9,846 nt of DNA from VFKU01 sp964620045 (GTDB taxonomy: Bacteria > Hydrogenedentota > Hydrogenedentia > Hydrogenedentales > GCA-2746185): assembly GCA_964620045.1 (NCBI GenBank), contig CAZUJL010000049.1, positions 1 through 9,846 of the forward strand. The letters are read 5' to 3'. A program made the translations under genes and the position numbers. Numbering within the stretch: the first letter of the stretch is position 1; each line of letters starts with the position of its first letter. Under the pieces are notes generated by a model. That model made no database searches, was not told where the DNA came from, and was given only the letters and a program-made list of their open reading frames with translations. Shown here piece by piece: positions 1-5,972 of this stretch.

Positions 1-307
1 GTTCGGTGGCACGGCGGCGACGAACGTGGTGGTGGTGAGTGCGACGTCGATCACGTGCACCGCTCCGGCGCGCTCCGCCGGTGCGGCGAATGTGTCCGTG
101 ACGACTTCGGGCGGCACGAGCGGCACGCAGACGTATACCTACGTCGCGGCGCCGACACTGACGACTGTTTCGCCGAACACGGGCGTGGCGGCTGGTGGCA
201 CGAACGTGACGTTGACCGGCACGAACTTCGTTTCCGGTGCGACGGTATCGTTCGGTGGCACGGCGGCGACGAGCGTGGTGGTGGTGAGCGCGACGTCGAT
301 CACGTGC
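1..307 (+). repeat. Tandem 249-bp coding repeat (83-residue IPT/TIG unit)
   Basis: Bases 1-58 and 250-307 are the same sequence apart from two mismatches (bases 24 and 40 of the first copy, giving Asn to Ser and a silent change). The spacing is 249 bp, exactly 83 codons. Identity drops sharply after this block although the protein fold continues. The conserved block encodes the FGGTAAT/VVVVSATSITC strand pair. Confidence 0.85.
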
Positions 308-910
308 GTGAGCCCGGCGAAAGCGGCCGGCACATATAGCGTGACGGTGACCACGGTCGGCGGCACGTCCGGCGGCCAGAACTTCACCTACACGGGTGGC
401 GGCGGCGGTACGACGACCTTGTCGCCGACGGCGGATTCGCTGGTGTATGCGCAGACGCCGAACAGCAACGGCGGCACGCAGGACAACGTGCAGGTGCAGG
501 AGAACGGGTCGAGCTGGAGCCTTGAGGCTTACCTGAAGTTCAACCTGGCCAGCGTTACCGGTACGACGGTGACCAGCGCGAAGCTCCGGTTGTACAAGAG
601 CTCGGGCAACGTCGCGACGCACAACATCACCGCGTACGCGGTCGCGGACGACACGTGGACCGAAACCGGCATCACGTGGAACAACAAGCCGGCCAAGGGC
701 GCGGCGCAGGTGGCCACGTCGGTTGGTAACGCGACCGGGTACTACGAGTGGGACATCACGGCGTACGTGAACGCGCAGTTCGCGGGCGACAAGACGGTGT
801 CCGTGAACATGGCGGATGCTGTTGCGTTCGACAACAAGTGGACGCAGTGGCGATCGAAGGAATGGGGCACGAGCACCCAGCGCCCGCAGTTGGTGGTGAT
901 CACGCAGTAA
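2..910 (+). CDS. Secreted IPT/TIG-repeat protein with C-terminal DNRLRE/CBM96-type domain (5' partial)
   Basis: The gene is open from the window edge (frame starting at base 2), so its N-terminus and signal peptide lie outside. The visible part has two Ig-like IPT/TIG units. The first is cut and the second is complete, with the typical VSPNTGVAAGGTNVTLTGTNF and FGGTAAT motifs and a tail ending in TYT. A Gly-rich linker (GGGGG, near bases 395-410) leads into about 165 residues of DNRLRE type (now grouped with CBM96). That domain is recognised by AYLKFNL, WTETGITWNNKPA, YEWDITAYVN and the terminal STQRPQLVV. IPT units are usually spacers in extracellular proteins. CBM96-like domains occur at the ends of secreted polysaccharide-active proteins, and a characterised one binds alginate. 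The upstream part may carry a catalytic or adhesive domain; this cannot be seen here. Localisation outside the cell is inferred. The domain calls are fairly secure and the substrate is unknown. Confidence 0.85.
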   Translation, partial: FGGTAATNVVVVSATSITCTAPARSAGAANVSVTTSGGTSGTQTYTYVAAPTLTTVSPNTGVAAGGTNVTLTGTNFVSGATVSFGGTAATSVVVVSATSITCVSPAKAAGTYSVTVTTVGGTSGGQNFTYTGGGGGTTTLSPTADSLVYAQTPNSNGGTQDNVQVQENGSSWSLEAYLKFNLASVTGTTVTSAKLRLYKSSGNVATHNITAYAVADDTWTETGITWNNKPAKGAAQVATSVGNATGYYEWDITAYVNAQFAGDKTVSVNMADAVAFDNKWTQWRSKEWGTSTQRPQLVVITQ

Positions 911-928
911 TATAGTCGGCAAATTAAA

Positions 929-970
929 CAGGGCTGGCGATCGCGAGGTCGCCAGCCCTGAATTTTTTTT
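929..970 (+). terminator. Rho-independent terminator after the IPT/CBM gene, possibly bidirectional
   Basis: A perfect 12-bp stem (929-940 with 949-960, CAGGGCTGGCGA and its complement) with an 8-base loop is followed by AA and eight T (963-970). It lies 18 bp after the stop at 910. On the other strand the stem is followed by TGTTTAATTT, so it may also stop dtd transcripts that arrive from the right. Confidence 0.92.
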
Positions 971-979
971 GGATACCGA

Positions 980-1426
980 TTATTCGGCGCGCGTGTCGAG
1001 CAGGATCGTGACTGGGCCGTCGTTCAACAGGCGGACTTCCATGTGCGCGCCGAAGCGGCCGGTTTGCACGGGAATGTTGCGCGCGCGCAGGTGCGTGGCG
1101 ACGGATTCGTAGAGCGGAATCGCCTGTTCGGGGCGCGCGGCCTCGATAAATGAGGGACGGTTTCCTTTGCGCGCGTCGCCGTAGAGCGTGAATTGGGACA
1201 CAAGGAGGACGGCGCCTTGTACGTCTTCGAGGCTCAGGTTAAATTTTCCATCGGCGTCGTTGAAGATGCGCAGTTGCGCGATTTTTTTGGCGATGGCGGC
1301 AGCGTCGGCCTCGGTGTCCTGTGTGCCAATGCCAAGCAGGACAAGCAGGCCTTGCGGGATTTGCCCTATGATTTCGGCATCAACGGTAACACTGGCTTCG
1401 GTGACGCGTTGTACGACGGCACGCAT
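980..1426 (-). CDS. dtd: D-aminoacyl-tRNA deacylase
   Basis: This cytoplasmic homodimeric proofreading enzyme hydrolyses D-aminoacyl-tRNA (for example D-Tyr-tRNA) and also Gly mischarged on tRNA-Ala, keeping D-amino acids out of translation. The 148-residue product has the usual family length (about 145). It begins MRAVVQRVTEASVTVD, carries the active-site stretch SQFTLYGDARKGNRPSF, and near its C-terminus has NDGPVT, the Gly-cisPro motif reaching into the partner active site. The ATG at 1426 is chosen over an in-frame start 25 codons upstream because AAGGAG (complement of 1435-1440) lies 8 bases before it and the family N-terminus begins there. It is monocistronic, divergent from the TetR-type gene, and its 3' end faces the terminator at 929-970. 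Confidence 0.96.
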   Translation of the reverse strand: MRAVVQRVTEASVTVDAEIIGQIPQGLLVLLGIGTQDTEADAAAIAKKIAQLRIFNDADGKFNLSLEDVQGAVLLVSQFTLYGDARKGNRPSFIEAARPEQAIPLYESVATHLRARNIPVQTGRFGAHMEVRLLNDGPVTILLDTRAE

Positions 1427-1447
1427 GCTGGGGGCTCCTTGGGGCAG

Positions 1448-1476
1448 ATCATTTGGAGTTTTGGGGTGAGATTCAA
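1448..1476 (-). promoter_or_regulatory. Possible dtd promoter
   Basis: On the minus strand, TTGAAT (complement of 1471-1476; 4/6 to TTGACA) is followed after exactly 17 bp by AATGAT (complement of 1448-1453; 4/6 to TATAAT). The implied transcript would start just before the AAGGAG ribosome site. Spacing is right but both boxes are weak. Confidence 0.35.
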
Positions 1477-1486
1477 GTCGGACGCG

Positions 1487-1515
1487 TTGACTGGGTGTCA
1501 CTGCTTCGATAGGAT
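1487..1515 (+). promoter_or_regulatory. Sigma70-type promoter for the TetR-glycosidase operon
   Basis: TTGACT (1487-1492, 5/6 to consensus) and TAGGAT (1510-1515, 4/6) are separated by exactly 17 bp, 55 bp before the TetR start. It is back to back with the possible dtd promoter. A 5-bp inverted repeat TTCGA (1505-1509) / TCGAA (1522-1526) overlaps the -10 box and might be an operator, but it is too short to insist on. Confidence 0.6.
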
Positions 1516-1569
1516 CGTCGCTCGAATGCGCAAGTTTGGCTGAGACCCCAGAAGTGTGAGGTGCGGCGC

Positions 1570-2289
1570 ATGTCGGCAGTGGAACATCAGCGGGTGGAAG
1601 GGCGCGCGGGCCAGATTCTGGTCGCCGCGCGCGAGCTTTTTCTGACGGAAGGCTGGGACTACTTCAGCATCGAGCGGATCGCGGAGTTCATGGAGTGCTC
1701 GCGGCCGCTGGTGTACAAACATTTTTCGTGCAAGGAAGAAATTTTGCTCGCGCTCGCGATCGAGAGCAAGTGGCGCCGCGTGCGGTTTTATGAGCGCGCG
1801 GTGACCTTCCGCGGGCGCCCGCGCGAAAAGATGGTGGCGCTTGGCGAAGTCGAGGTGTTCCTGTTCCCGCGCGATTTGCCGGTGGAACTGCTGGTGGCGT
1901 CGACCAACATGCGCGCGAAGACGAGCCGCGAACGGCAGGACGAGTTGAAGGTGCTCGATGTGCGATCGATTTCCTTCGGTGCCGCGATCGCGCGCGAGGC
2001 GGTATCGACCGGCGACCTCGTGCTGCCCAAGGAAATGCGGCCGGAAGAGATGTTGTTTTGCACCTGGGCGAGCCGCTGGGGCGCGTTCAACATTGTGAAG
2101 TCCGATACGCCGCTGAACCAGTCGGGCGTGCTGCATCCGATTCCGGCGATGAACCACGCGCTCGGCATGATGCTGGATGGCTACGGATGGAAGCCGCTGA
2201 TGAACGAGTGGGATTACGCCGCCACGCGCAAGCGCATTCTCGCCGAGACCTTTACGCCTGAATTCGTCGAAGAAGTGCTGCGTACCTGA
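1570..2289 (+). CDS. TetR/AcrR-family transcriptional regulator
   Basis: This 239-residue DNA-binding regulator has the N-terminal TetR helix-turn-helix at about residues 16-62: ILVAARELFLTEGW, then FSIERIAEFMECSRPLVYKHFSCKEEIL, where SRPLVYKHF is the recognition helix region. The remaining 175 residues would form the helical ligand-binding and dimer domain; no ligand can be read from it. The ATG at 1570 is chosen because GAGGTG (1558-1563) sits 6 bases before it; a GTG at 1561 in the same frame has no such site. The stop is 30 bp before the glycosidase-like gene on the same strand, with no terminator or clear promoter between, so the two are probably co-transcribed. TetR proteins usually repress their own operon, so control of the downstream secreted enzyme is the simplest reading. 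This role is inferred from position. Confidence 0.88.
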   Translation: MSAVEHQRVEGRAGQILVAARELFLTEGWDYFSIERIAEFMECSRPLVYKHFSCKEEILLALAIESKWRRVRFYERAVTFRGRPREKMVALGEVEVFLFPRDLPVELLVASTNMRAKTSRERQDELKVLDVRSISFGAAIAREAVSTGDLVLPKEMRPEEMLFCTWASRWGAFNIVKSDTPLNQSGVLHPIPAMNHALGMMLDGYGWKPLMNEWDYAATRKRILAETFTPEFVEEVLRT

Positions 2290-2306
2290 GGCGCGGGCGA
2301 GGCGCC

Positions 2307-2311
2307 GGGAG
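2307..2311 (+). promoter_or_regulatory. Ribosome binding site of the glycosidase-like gene
   Basis: GGGAG lies 8 bases before the ATG at 2320, in the short gap after the TetR stop. It supports this start and separate translation of the second gene in the operon. Confidence 0.65.
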
Positions 2312-2319
2312 AATTCCAA

Positions 2320-4524
2320 ATGAAAACGATGCCGTGGTGTGTCTTGTGGTGTGTCGCGTGGGCATGCGGCGCGTTTGGCGAGGAGTGGGAGGCGAAGGCG
2401 GCGGCGCTGCCGCTGTATGACGCGAGCGCGATGCGCGCGTCCGGGGACTGGCTGATCACGCCGCCAACGCAGCGCGCGGGGGTATACCGCGGCGCGCGCA
2501 ACAACGAGATCGTGCTCGCCAATGGTTTGATCAGCCGCACGTTTCGCCTGGCGCCGAATGGCGCGACGGTGGGCTATGACCAGTTGACGTCGGGCACGTC
2601 GATCATCCGCGCGGTGGAACCTGAGGCGATCGTTACGATCGACGGCGTGGCGCACGAGATTGGCGGGCTCAAGGGCCAGCCGAACCATGCCTTCCTGCTG
2701 CCGGAATGGGTGGACGCGATGACGGCGGACCCCAAGGCGGGGCGGTTCACTGGGTTCGAAGTGGGGCCGGCGGAGAAACGGATGGAATGGGCGCAGGTGC
2801 GCCATCGTGCGCCGGACGCGGCGTGGCCGCCGAAGGGCGTGCATCTGCGGATGGACTATGTGTTGCCCGAGGCCGCGGGCGTGTCGGTTTCCGTGCATTA
2901 CGAGATGTATGACGGCGTGCCGGTGCTCAGCAAGTGGCTCACGGTGAAGAACGATTCCGGCCGCGCGGTGAAGGTGGATCGATTCGTGTGTGAGATTCTC
3001 GCGGCGGTCGAGTTCGCGTCGGATGTGGACGACCGGCGAGGCTCATTCCCGACGCCGAATATTCACGTGGAGACGGACTACTCCTTCGGCGGCATGTCGG
3101 CGCGGGATGCGTCACGCGAATCGGTGCATTGGGTGGATGATCCCGAGTATCTCTCGCAGGTGAGTTATCCGCGGCAGAATCCGTGCAAGCTGGAGGTGAG
3201 TCCGCTGCTGGGGCCTGCGGCGCGCGTGGCGCCGGGCGAAACGTTTGAGTCGTTCCGCGCGTTTGAGTTGCCCTTCGACAGCTTCGAGCGCGAGCGGAAT
3301 GGGCTGGCCGTGCGCAGGATGTACCGCACGGTCGCGCCGTGGTCGACCGAAAACCCGCTGATGCTGCACTTGCGCTACTCGGATTGGGAGACCGTGAAGA
3401 ACGCGATCGACCAGTGCGCCGAGGTCGGGTTTGAGATGGTAATCCTCAGCTTCGGCAGCGGCTTTAATGCGGAAGATAAATCTCCCGAGAACCTGGCGAA
3501 GATGAAGCAGTATGCCGACTACGCGAAGAGCAAGGGCGTGGAAATCGGCGGGTACTCGCTGTTGGCGTCGCGGAAGATCGATCCTGCGAACGATGTGGTG
3601 ATGGGCGAGGGGGAGACGCCGGTATTTGGAAATTCGCCGGGCATCGGCAGCGCGTGGGGGCAGGCGTATTTCGAGACCTTGTACAACTTGTATGAACAGA
3701 CCGGGTTTATGCTGCTCGAACACGACGGGTCGTATCCCGGCGATGCGTGCCGATCGACCGTGCATCCGGGTCACGCGGGATACGAGGATTCGCGCTGGAG
3801 TCAGTGGCGCACGATTACGGAATTTTACCGCTGGTGCCGCGGGCGGGGCATTTACCTGAACGTGCCGGATTTTTATTTTCTCGCGGGGTCGACCAAGAGC
3901 GGCATGGGGTATCGCGAAGACAACTGGTCGTTGCCGCGTGAGCAGCAGGTGATCCATACGCGTCAGAATATTTTTGATGGGACGTGGGACAAGGCGCCGT
4001 CGATGGGGTGGATGTTCGTGCCGCTGACGGAATACCACGGGGGCGGCGCGGCGGCCACGATCGAGCCGTTGCATGAGCATTTGGACCACTACCGCGCGAT
4101 GATGGAATGCAACCTCGCGCTGGGCGTGCAGGCGTGTTACCGCGGGCCGCGGCTGTACGACACGCCGGAGACGCGCGACATGGTGAAGGCGCAGGTGGCG
4201 TGGTTCAAGCAGCACCGGGACATTTTGGAGAGTGACGTCGTGCACGGGCGTCGCGCCGACGGGCGCGATGTGGACTGGATGTTGCATGTGAATCCGTCGT
4301 TGGCCGAGCGGGGGATGCTGGTGGCGTTTAATCCGCTGGACGAGGCCGTGACGCGGACGTTGGACCTCGATTTGTATTACGCCGGCGCCACCGGCGAGGC
4401 GACGATTGAGTCGGCGGATGGTGAACAGAAACGATACGCGCTGACGGATGGGCGGCGCGTGTCGCTGAAGATAGAATTGCCCGCGCGTGGTTTTGGCTGG
4501 TGGGTGATTCGCCAGGCTGAGTAA
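2320..4524 (+). CDS. Exported glycoside hydrolase-like protein, probably alpha-galactosidase-type (GH36-like)
   Basis: The product has 734 residues. A short N-terminal hydrophobic segment (MKTMPWCVLWCVAWACGAFG, about residues 1-20) looks like a Sec signal, with no proper lipobox. Residues about 55-335 are beta-rich (NNEIVLANGLISRTF, VHYEMYDGVPVLSKWLTVKND), as in the N-terminal beta-sandwich of GH36-type enzymes. Residues about 345-610 look like a (beta/alpha)8 barrel: LMLHLRYSDW, FEMVILSFGSGF, VEIGGYSLLAS, then FMLLEHDGSYPGDAC (463-477) and GIYLNVPDFYF (510-520). The tail (650-730) resembles a C-terminal beta domain. Asp469 in LLEHDG at a strand end is the best nucleophile candidate by analogy with clan GH-D; the acid/base residue is not identified. 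Similar proteins are often named alpha-galactosidase, but the motif differs from the classical KxD signature, so the substrate is open. The gene is second in the TetR operon and ends at a strong terminator. Confidence 0.68.
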   Translation: MKTMPWCVLWCVAWACGAFGEEWEAKAAALPLYDASAMRASGDWLITPPTQRAGVYRGARNNEIVLANGLISRTFRLAPNGATVGYDQLTSGTSIIRAVEPEAIVTIDGVAHEIGGLKGQPNHAFLLPEWVDAMTADPKAGRFTGFEVGPAEKRMEWAQVRHRAPDAAWPPKGVHLRMDYVLPEAAGVSVSVHYEMYDGVPVLSKWLTVKNDSGRAVKVDRFVCEILAAVEFASDVDDRRGSFPTPNIHVETDYSFGGMSARDASRESVHWVDDPEYLSQVSYPRQNPCKLEVSPLLGPAARVAPGETFESFRAFELPFDSFERERNGLAVRRMYRTVAPWSTENPLMLHLRYSDWETVKNAIDQCAEVGFEMVILSFGSGFNAEDKSPENLAKMKQYADYAKSKGVEIGGYSLLASRKIDPANDVVMGEGETPVFGNSPGIGSAWGQAYFETLYNLYEQTGFMLLEHDGSYPGDACRSTVHPGHAGYEDSRWSQWRTITEFYRWCRGRGIYLNVPDFYFLAGSTKSGMGYREDNWSLPREQQVIHTRQNIFDGTWDKAPSMGWMFVPLTEYHGGGAAATIEPLHEHLDHYRAMMECNLALGVQACYRGPRLYDTPETRDMVKAQVAWFKQHRDILESDVVHGRRADGRDVDWMLHVNPSLAERGMLVAFNPLDEAVTRTLDLDLYYAGATGEATIESADGEQKRYALTDGRRVSLKIELPARGFGWWVIRQAE

Positions 4525-4530
4525 AAATAG

Positions 4531-4567
4531 AACTCCCCGTGAGGCGAACCTCACGGGGAGTTTTTTT
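4531..4567 (+). terminator. Bidirectional Rho-independent terminator between convergent genes
   Basis: A perfect 12-bp stem (4533-4544 with 4549-4560, CTCCCCGTGAGG and complement) closes on a CGAA tetraloop and is followed by seven T (4561-4567). It lies 6 bp after the glycosidase-like stop. Read on the other strand the stem is followed by TTCTATTTTTA, so it can also terminate the prepilin-like gene, which ends at 4576. One hairpin thus serves both converging genes. Confidence 0.93.
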
Positions 4568-4575
4568 GCGCGAGA

Positions 4576-5676
4576 TTAGTTATTAAACGCGTTCACGAGT
4601 CCGCCGGCGAAGGACGCGAAGCCGCGGTTCAGCGGGCTGTCGGCCGGGCCGGGGTAGCGGATGAAGTCGACGTGGCCGTCGAGATAAAGCACGTTCGAGC
4701 CGCCGGGCACATGGTTGAAGTTCGCCGCGATGGTCGAGGTGCCGTCCCACATGACAAAGATGGCGGACTGTGCGCGGGCGCTGGCACCGGGGTTGTTGAT
4801 GTCGGTGATCAGCGAACGCTCGATGCCTTCGCGCAGACGGTAGATCGTGTCGGAATCGCCGGTGCCATACGGCGCGCCGGGGTTTGGCGCGTTGGCCGGT
4901 TGGACGATCGGGCTTTCATCGCGATCGAAGGCGTTGTTGAAGCAGTCCTGGAATGCGACGAAGTTCGCAAACAGCGCTAGGCAATCGCCACCCCAGCGAT
5001 TCGCACCGTACTCGAACACTTGAACCAATTGTGTCGGAGCTTCGACGTTGCACGCATCCGGCGCGCCAAGCACGGCACAAACCGTCAAAGGCTCTGAGGT
5101 GGTGTTCACGCCAAGCGTCTGGTTGATCTCAAGCTTGTCGAATACCCATCCCATGTACGCATAGCTTCCAGAGGCGTAGTTCATGTTGCCGCATTCGATT
5201 CCGGCGCCACAGTCGTCGGTACCCGTGCCGACTTGACCGCTGCCGGTGCAATCGAATCGTTTCGATAGCGCAACGCAGGTAACTTCTTTGGCATCACGCA
5301 ACGGAGCATTTTGATCCGATGGGCAGATCAAAACGTTCGGATCTGGCATGTACTCTGGGTACAGCGTGCTAACGCGCGGCACGAAATCGATCAGGAGGTT
5401 TGCACCGATAGAGGTCAGGTTGTTTTCCGGCGCGGTCCGTGGCATCGACGGATTCCAGAACAATTGGAACATGATCGGCGGCATTTTTTCGCCGCGGTCT
5501 TCGTTGGAGTACATCTTGAGCGAGAGGCCGATCTGTTTGAGGTTGTTCGCGCAGGAGGCGCGGCGTGCGGCCTCGCGCGCGCGGGCCAGGGCCGGCAACA
5601 GGATCGCGGCCAGGATGCCGATGATGGCGATGACCACCAGCAGCTCGATGAGGGTAAATCCTTTCTTACGGGGCAT
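4576..5676 (-). CDS. Prepilin-like secreted protein with type IV pilin N-terminus and late DG motif
   Basis: The 366-residue product starts with a classical class III prepilin signal. MPRKKG is followed by FTLIELLVVIAIIGILAAILLPAL; a PilD-type peptidase would cut after Gly6, and Glu at mature position 5 is present (Glu11). The amphipathic helix continues ARAREAARRASCANNLKQIGLSLKMYSNE, the style of planctomycete/PVC and Hydrogenedentes-type pseudopilins. A late motif (His322 then Asp333-Gly334, NHVPGG...YLDGHVDF) matches the prepilin-associated H-X9-DG domain but has ten intervening residues. Ten Cys (42, 118, 134, 143, 156, 162, 200, 209, 232, 245) suggest disulfides outside the cell. The ATG at 5676 has AGGAG 7 bases upstream (complement of 5684-5688). 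No secretion-system gene is adjacent, so the protein is probably a stand-alone surface or secreted factor rather than part of a pilus operon. Its exact function is unknown. Confidence 0.87.
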   Translation of the reverse strand: MPRKKGFTLIELLVVIAIIGILAAILLPALARAREAARRASCANNLKQIGLSLKMYSNEDRGEKMPPIMFQLFWNPSMPRTAPENNLTSIGANLLIDFVPRVSTLYPEYMPDPNVLICPSDQNAPLRDAKEVTCVALSKRFDCTGSGQVGTGTDDCGAGIECGNMNYASGSYAYMGWVFDKLEINQTLGVNTTSEPLTVCAVLGAPDACNVEAPTQLVQVFEYGANRWGGDCLALFANFVAFQDCFNNAFDRDESPIVQPANAPNPGAPYGTGDSDTIYRLREGIERSLITDINNPGASARAQSAIFVMWDGTSTIAANFNHVPGGSNVLYLDGHVDFIRYPGPADSPLNRGFASFAGGLVNAFNN

Positions 5677-5710
5677 AACGGGTCTCCTGTGGAGTGGTAT
5701 GAAACCGGCG

Positions 5711-5729
5711 GGACCGGCGGCGCCGGTCC
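5711..5729 (-). promoter_or_regulatory. GC-rich hairpin in the prepilin-gene leader
   Basis: GGACCGGCG, one base, then CGCCGGTCC form a perfect 9-bp inverted repeat (in RNA a 7-8 bp stem with a 3-5 base loop). It would lie at the very 5' end of the predicted transcript and 22 bases before the ribosome site. No T-run follows, so it is not an intrinsic terminator; 5'-end protection of the mRNA is one possible role. Confidence 0.5.
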
Positions 5730-5739
5730 GACAAAAGGG

Positions 5740-5768
5740 AGTGTATCGTTAAATGATACCGATATCAA
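5740..5768 (-). promoter_or_regulatory. Sigma70-type promoter of the prepilin-like gene
   Basis: On the minus strand, TTGATA (complement of 5763-5768; 5/6 to TTGACA) is followed after exactly 17 bp by TACACT (complement of 5740-5745; 4/6 to TATAAT). Transcription would start near 5733, giving a leader of about 57 bases. The -35 box and spacer are overlapped by a LacI-type operator. Confidence 0.6.
5754..5767. promoter_or_regulatory. LacI-type operator 1 (over the prepilin promoter)
   Basis: TGATACCGATATCA is a 14-bp inverted repeat with a central CG and six of seven base pairs symmetric, the standard layout of LacI-family operators. It overlaps the -35 element and spacer of the prepilin promoter, where a bound repressor would block RNA polymerase. 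It matches operator 2 at 11 of 14 positions. Confidence 0.6.
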
Positions 5769-5898
5769 TTGGTATTTTATGTTATTCTGGACCCGGCCGA
5801 ACAGACGAATATGAGCTAATTGTCGTTATTTAGATTAAATAATGATATTTTGACGATGTGTAAGAAGCCGATAAACGATCAGCGCAATCGATTAATTA

Positions 5899-5914
5899 AT
5901 GGTATCGATAACAT
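5899..5914. promoter_or_regulatory. LacI-type operator 2 (upstream of the lacI-type gene)
   Basis: ATGGTATCGATAACAT is a 16-bp inverted repeat with a central CG and seven of eight pairs symmetric. Its inner 14 bases share TG.TA.CGATA.CA with operator 1. It ends 59 bp before the regulator start codon, fitting autoregulation. The two centres are 146 bp apart, so a loop between bound dimers is conceivable only if the protein can pair dimers. Confidence 0.62.
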
Positions 5915-5972
5915 AAATGCGCTGACGGATTAGTGGCGTAATATTAAGCACTCGAGAACTGTTCGGAGCGTT

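Larger units (their letters stand above)
5677..5972. other. AT-rich divergent control region between the prepilin-like gene and the lacI-type gene
   Basis: These 296 bp hold no convincing gene. From about 5740 the composition turns strongly AT-rich against high-GC flanks. The region contains the prepilin-gene promoter (5740-5768), a GC-rich hairpin in its leader (5711-5729) and two LacI-type operators (5754-5767, 5899-5914). For the rightward lacI-type gene I see only weak promoter candidates, such as TTGACG at 5850-5855 without a good -10 box. Confidence 0.75.

Noticed and set aside
970..983. GGATACCGATTATT as a third LacI-type operator
   Set aside because: It shares the left half of the motif (10 of 14 positions) but has lost the right-half symmetry, and it lies at the 3' end of dtd between a terminator and a stop codon, where a repressor site makes little sense.
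1498..2898. Long open frame on the minus strand (466 codons) across the TetR and glycosidase-like genes
   Set aside because: The translation is Arg/His/Pro-rich with no family motif, which is the usual antisense artefact of high-GC coding DNA; both plus-strand genes here have clear domains and ribosome sites.
3112..4554. 480-codon minus-strand open frame opposite the glycosidase-like gene
   Set aside because: It has an Arg/His/Leu-rich translation with no recognisable domain, crosses the terminator hairpin, and lies wholly against a well-supported gene.
5741..5759. GTATCGTTAAATGATAC as an additional operator
   Set aside because: It has 5-bp arms and partial inner symmetry, but an odd-length centre without a symmetric CG, and it matches the two better sites at only about 9 of 14 positions; its right arm is part of operator 1.
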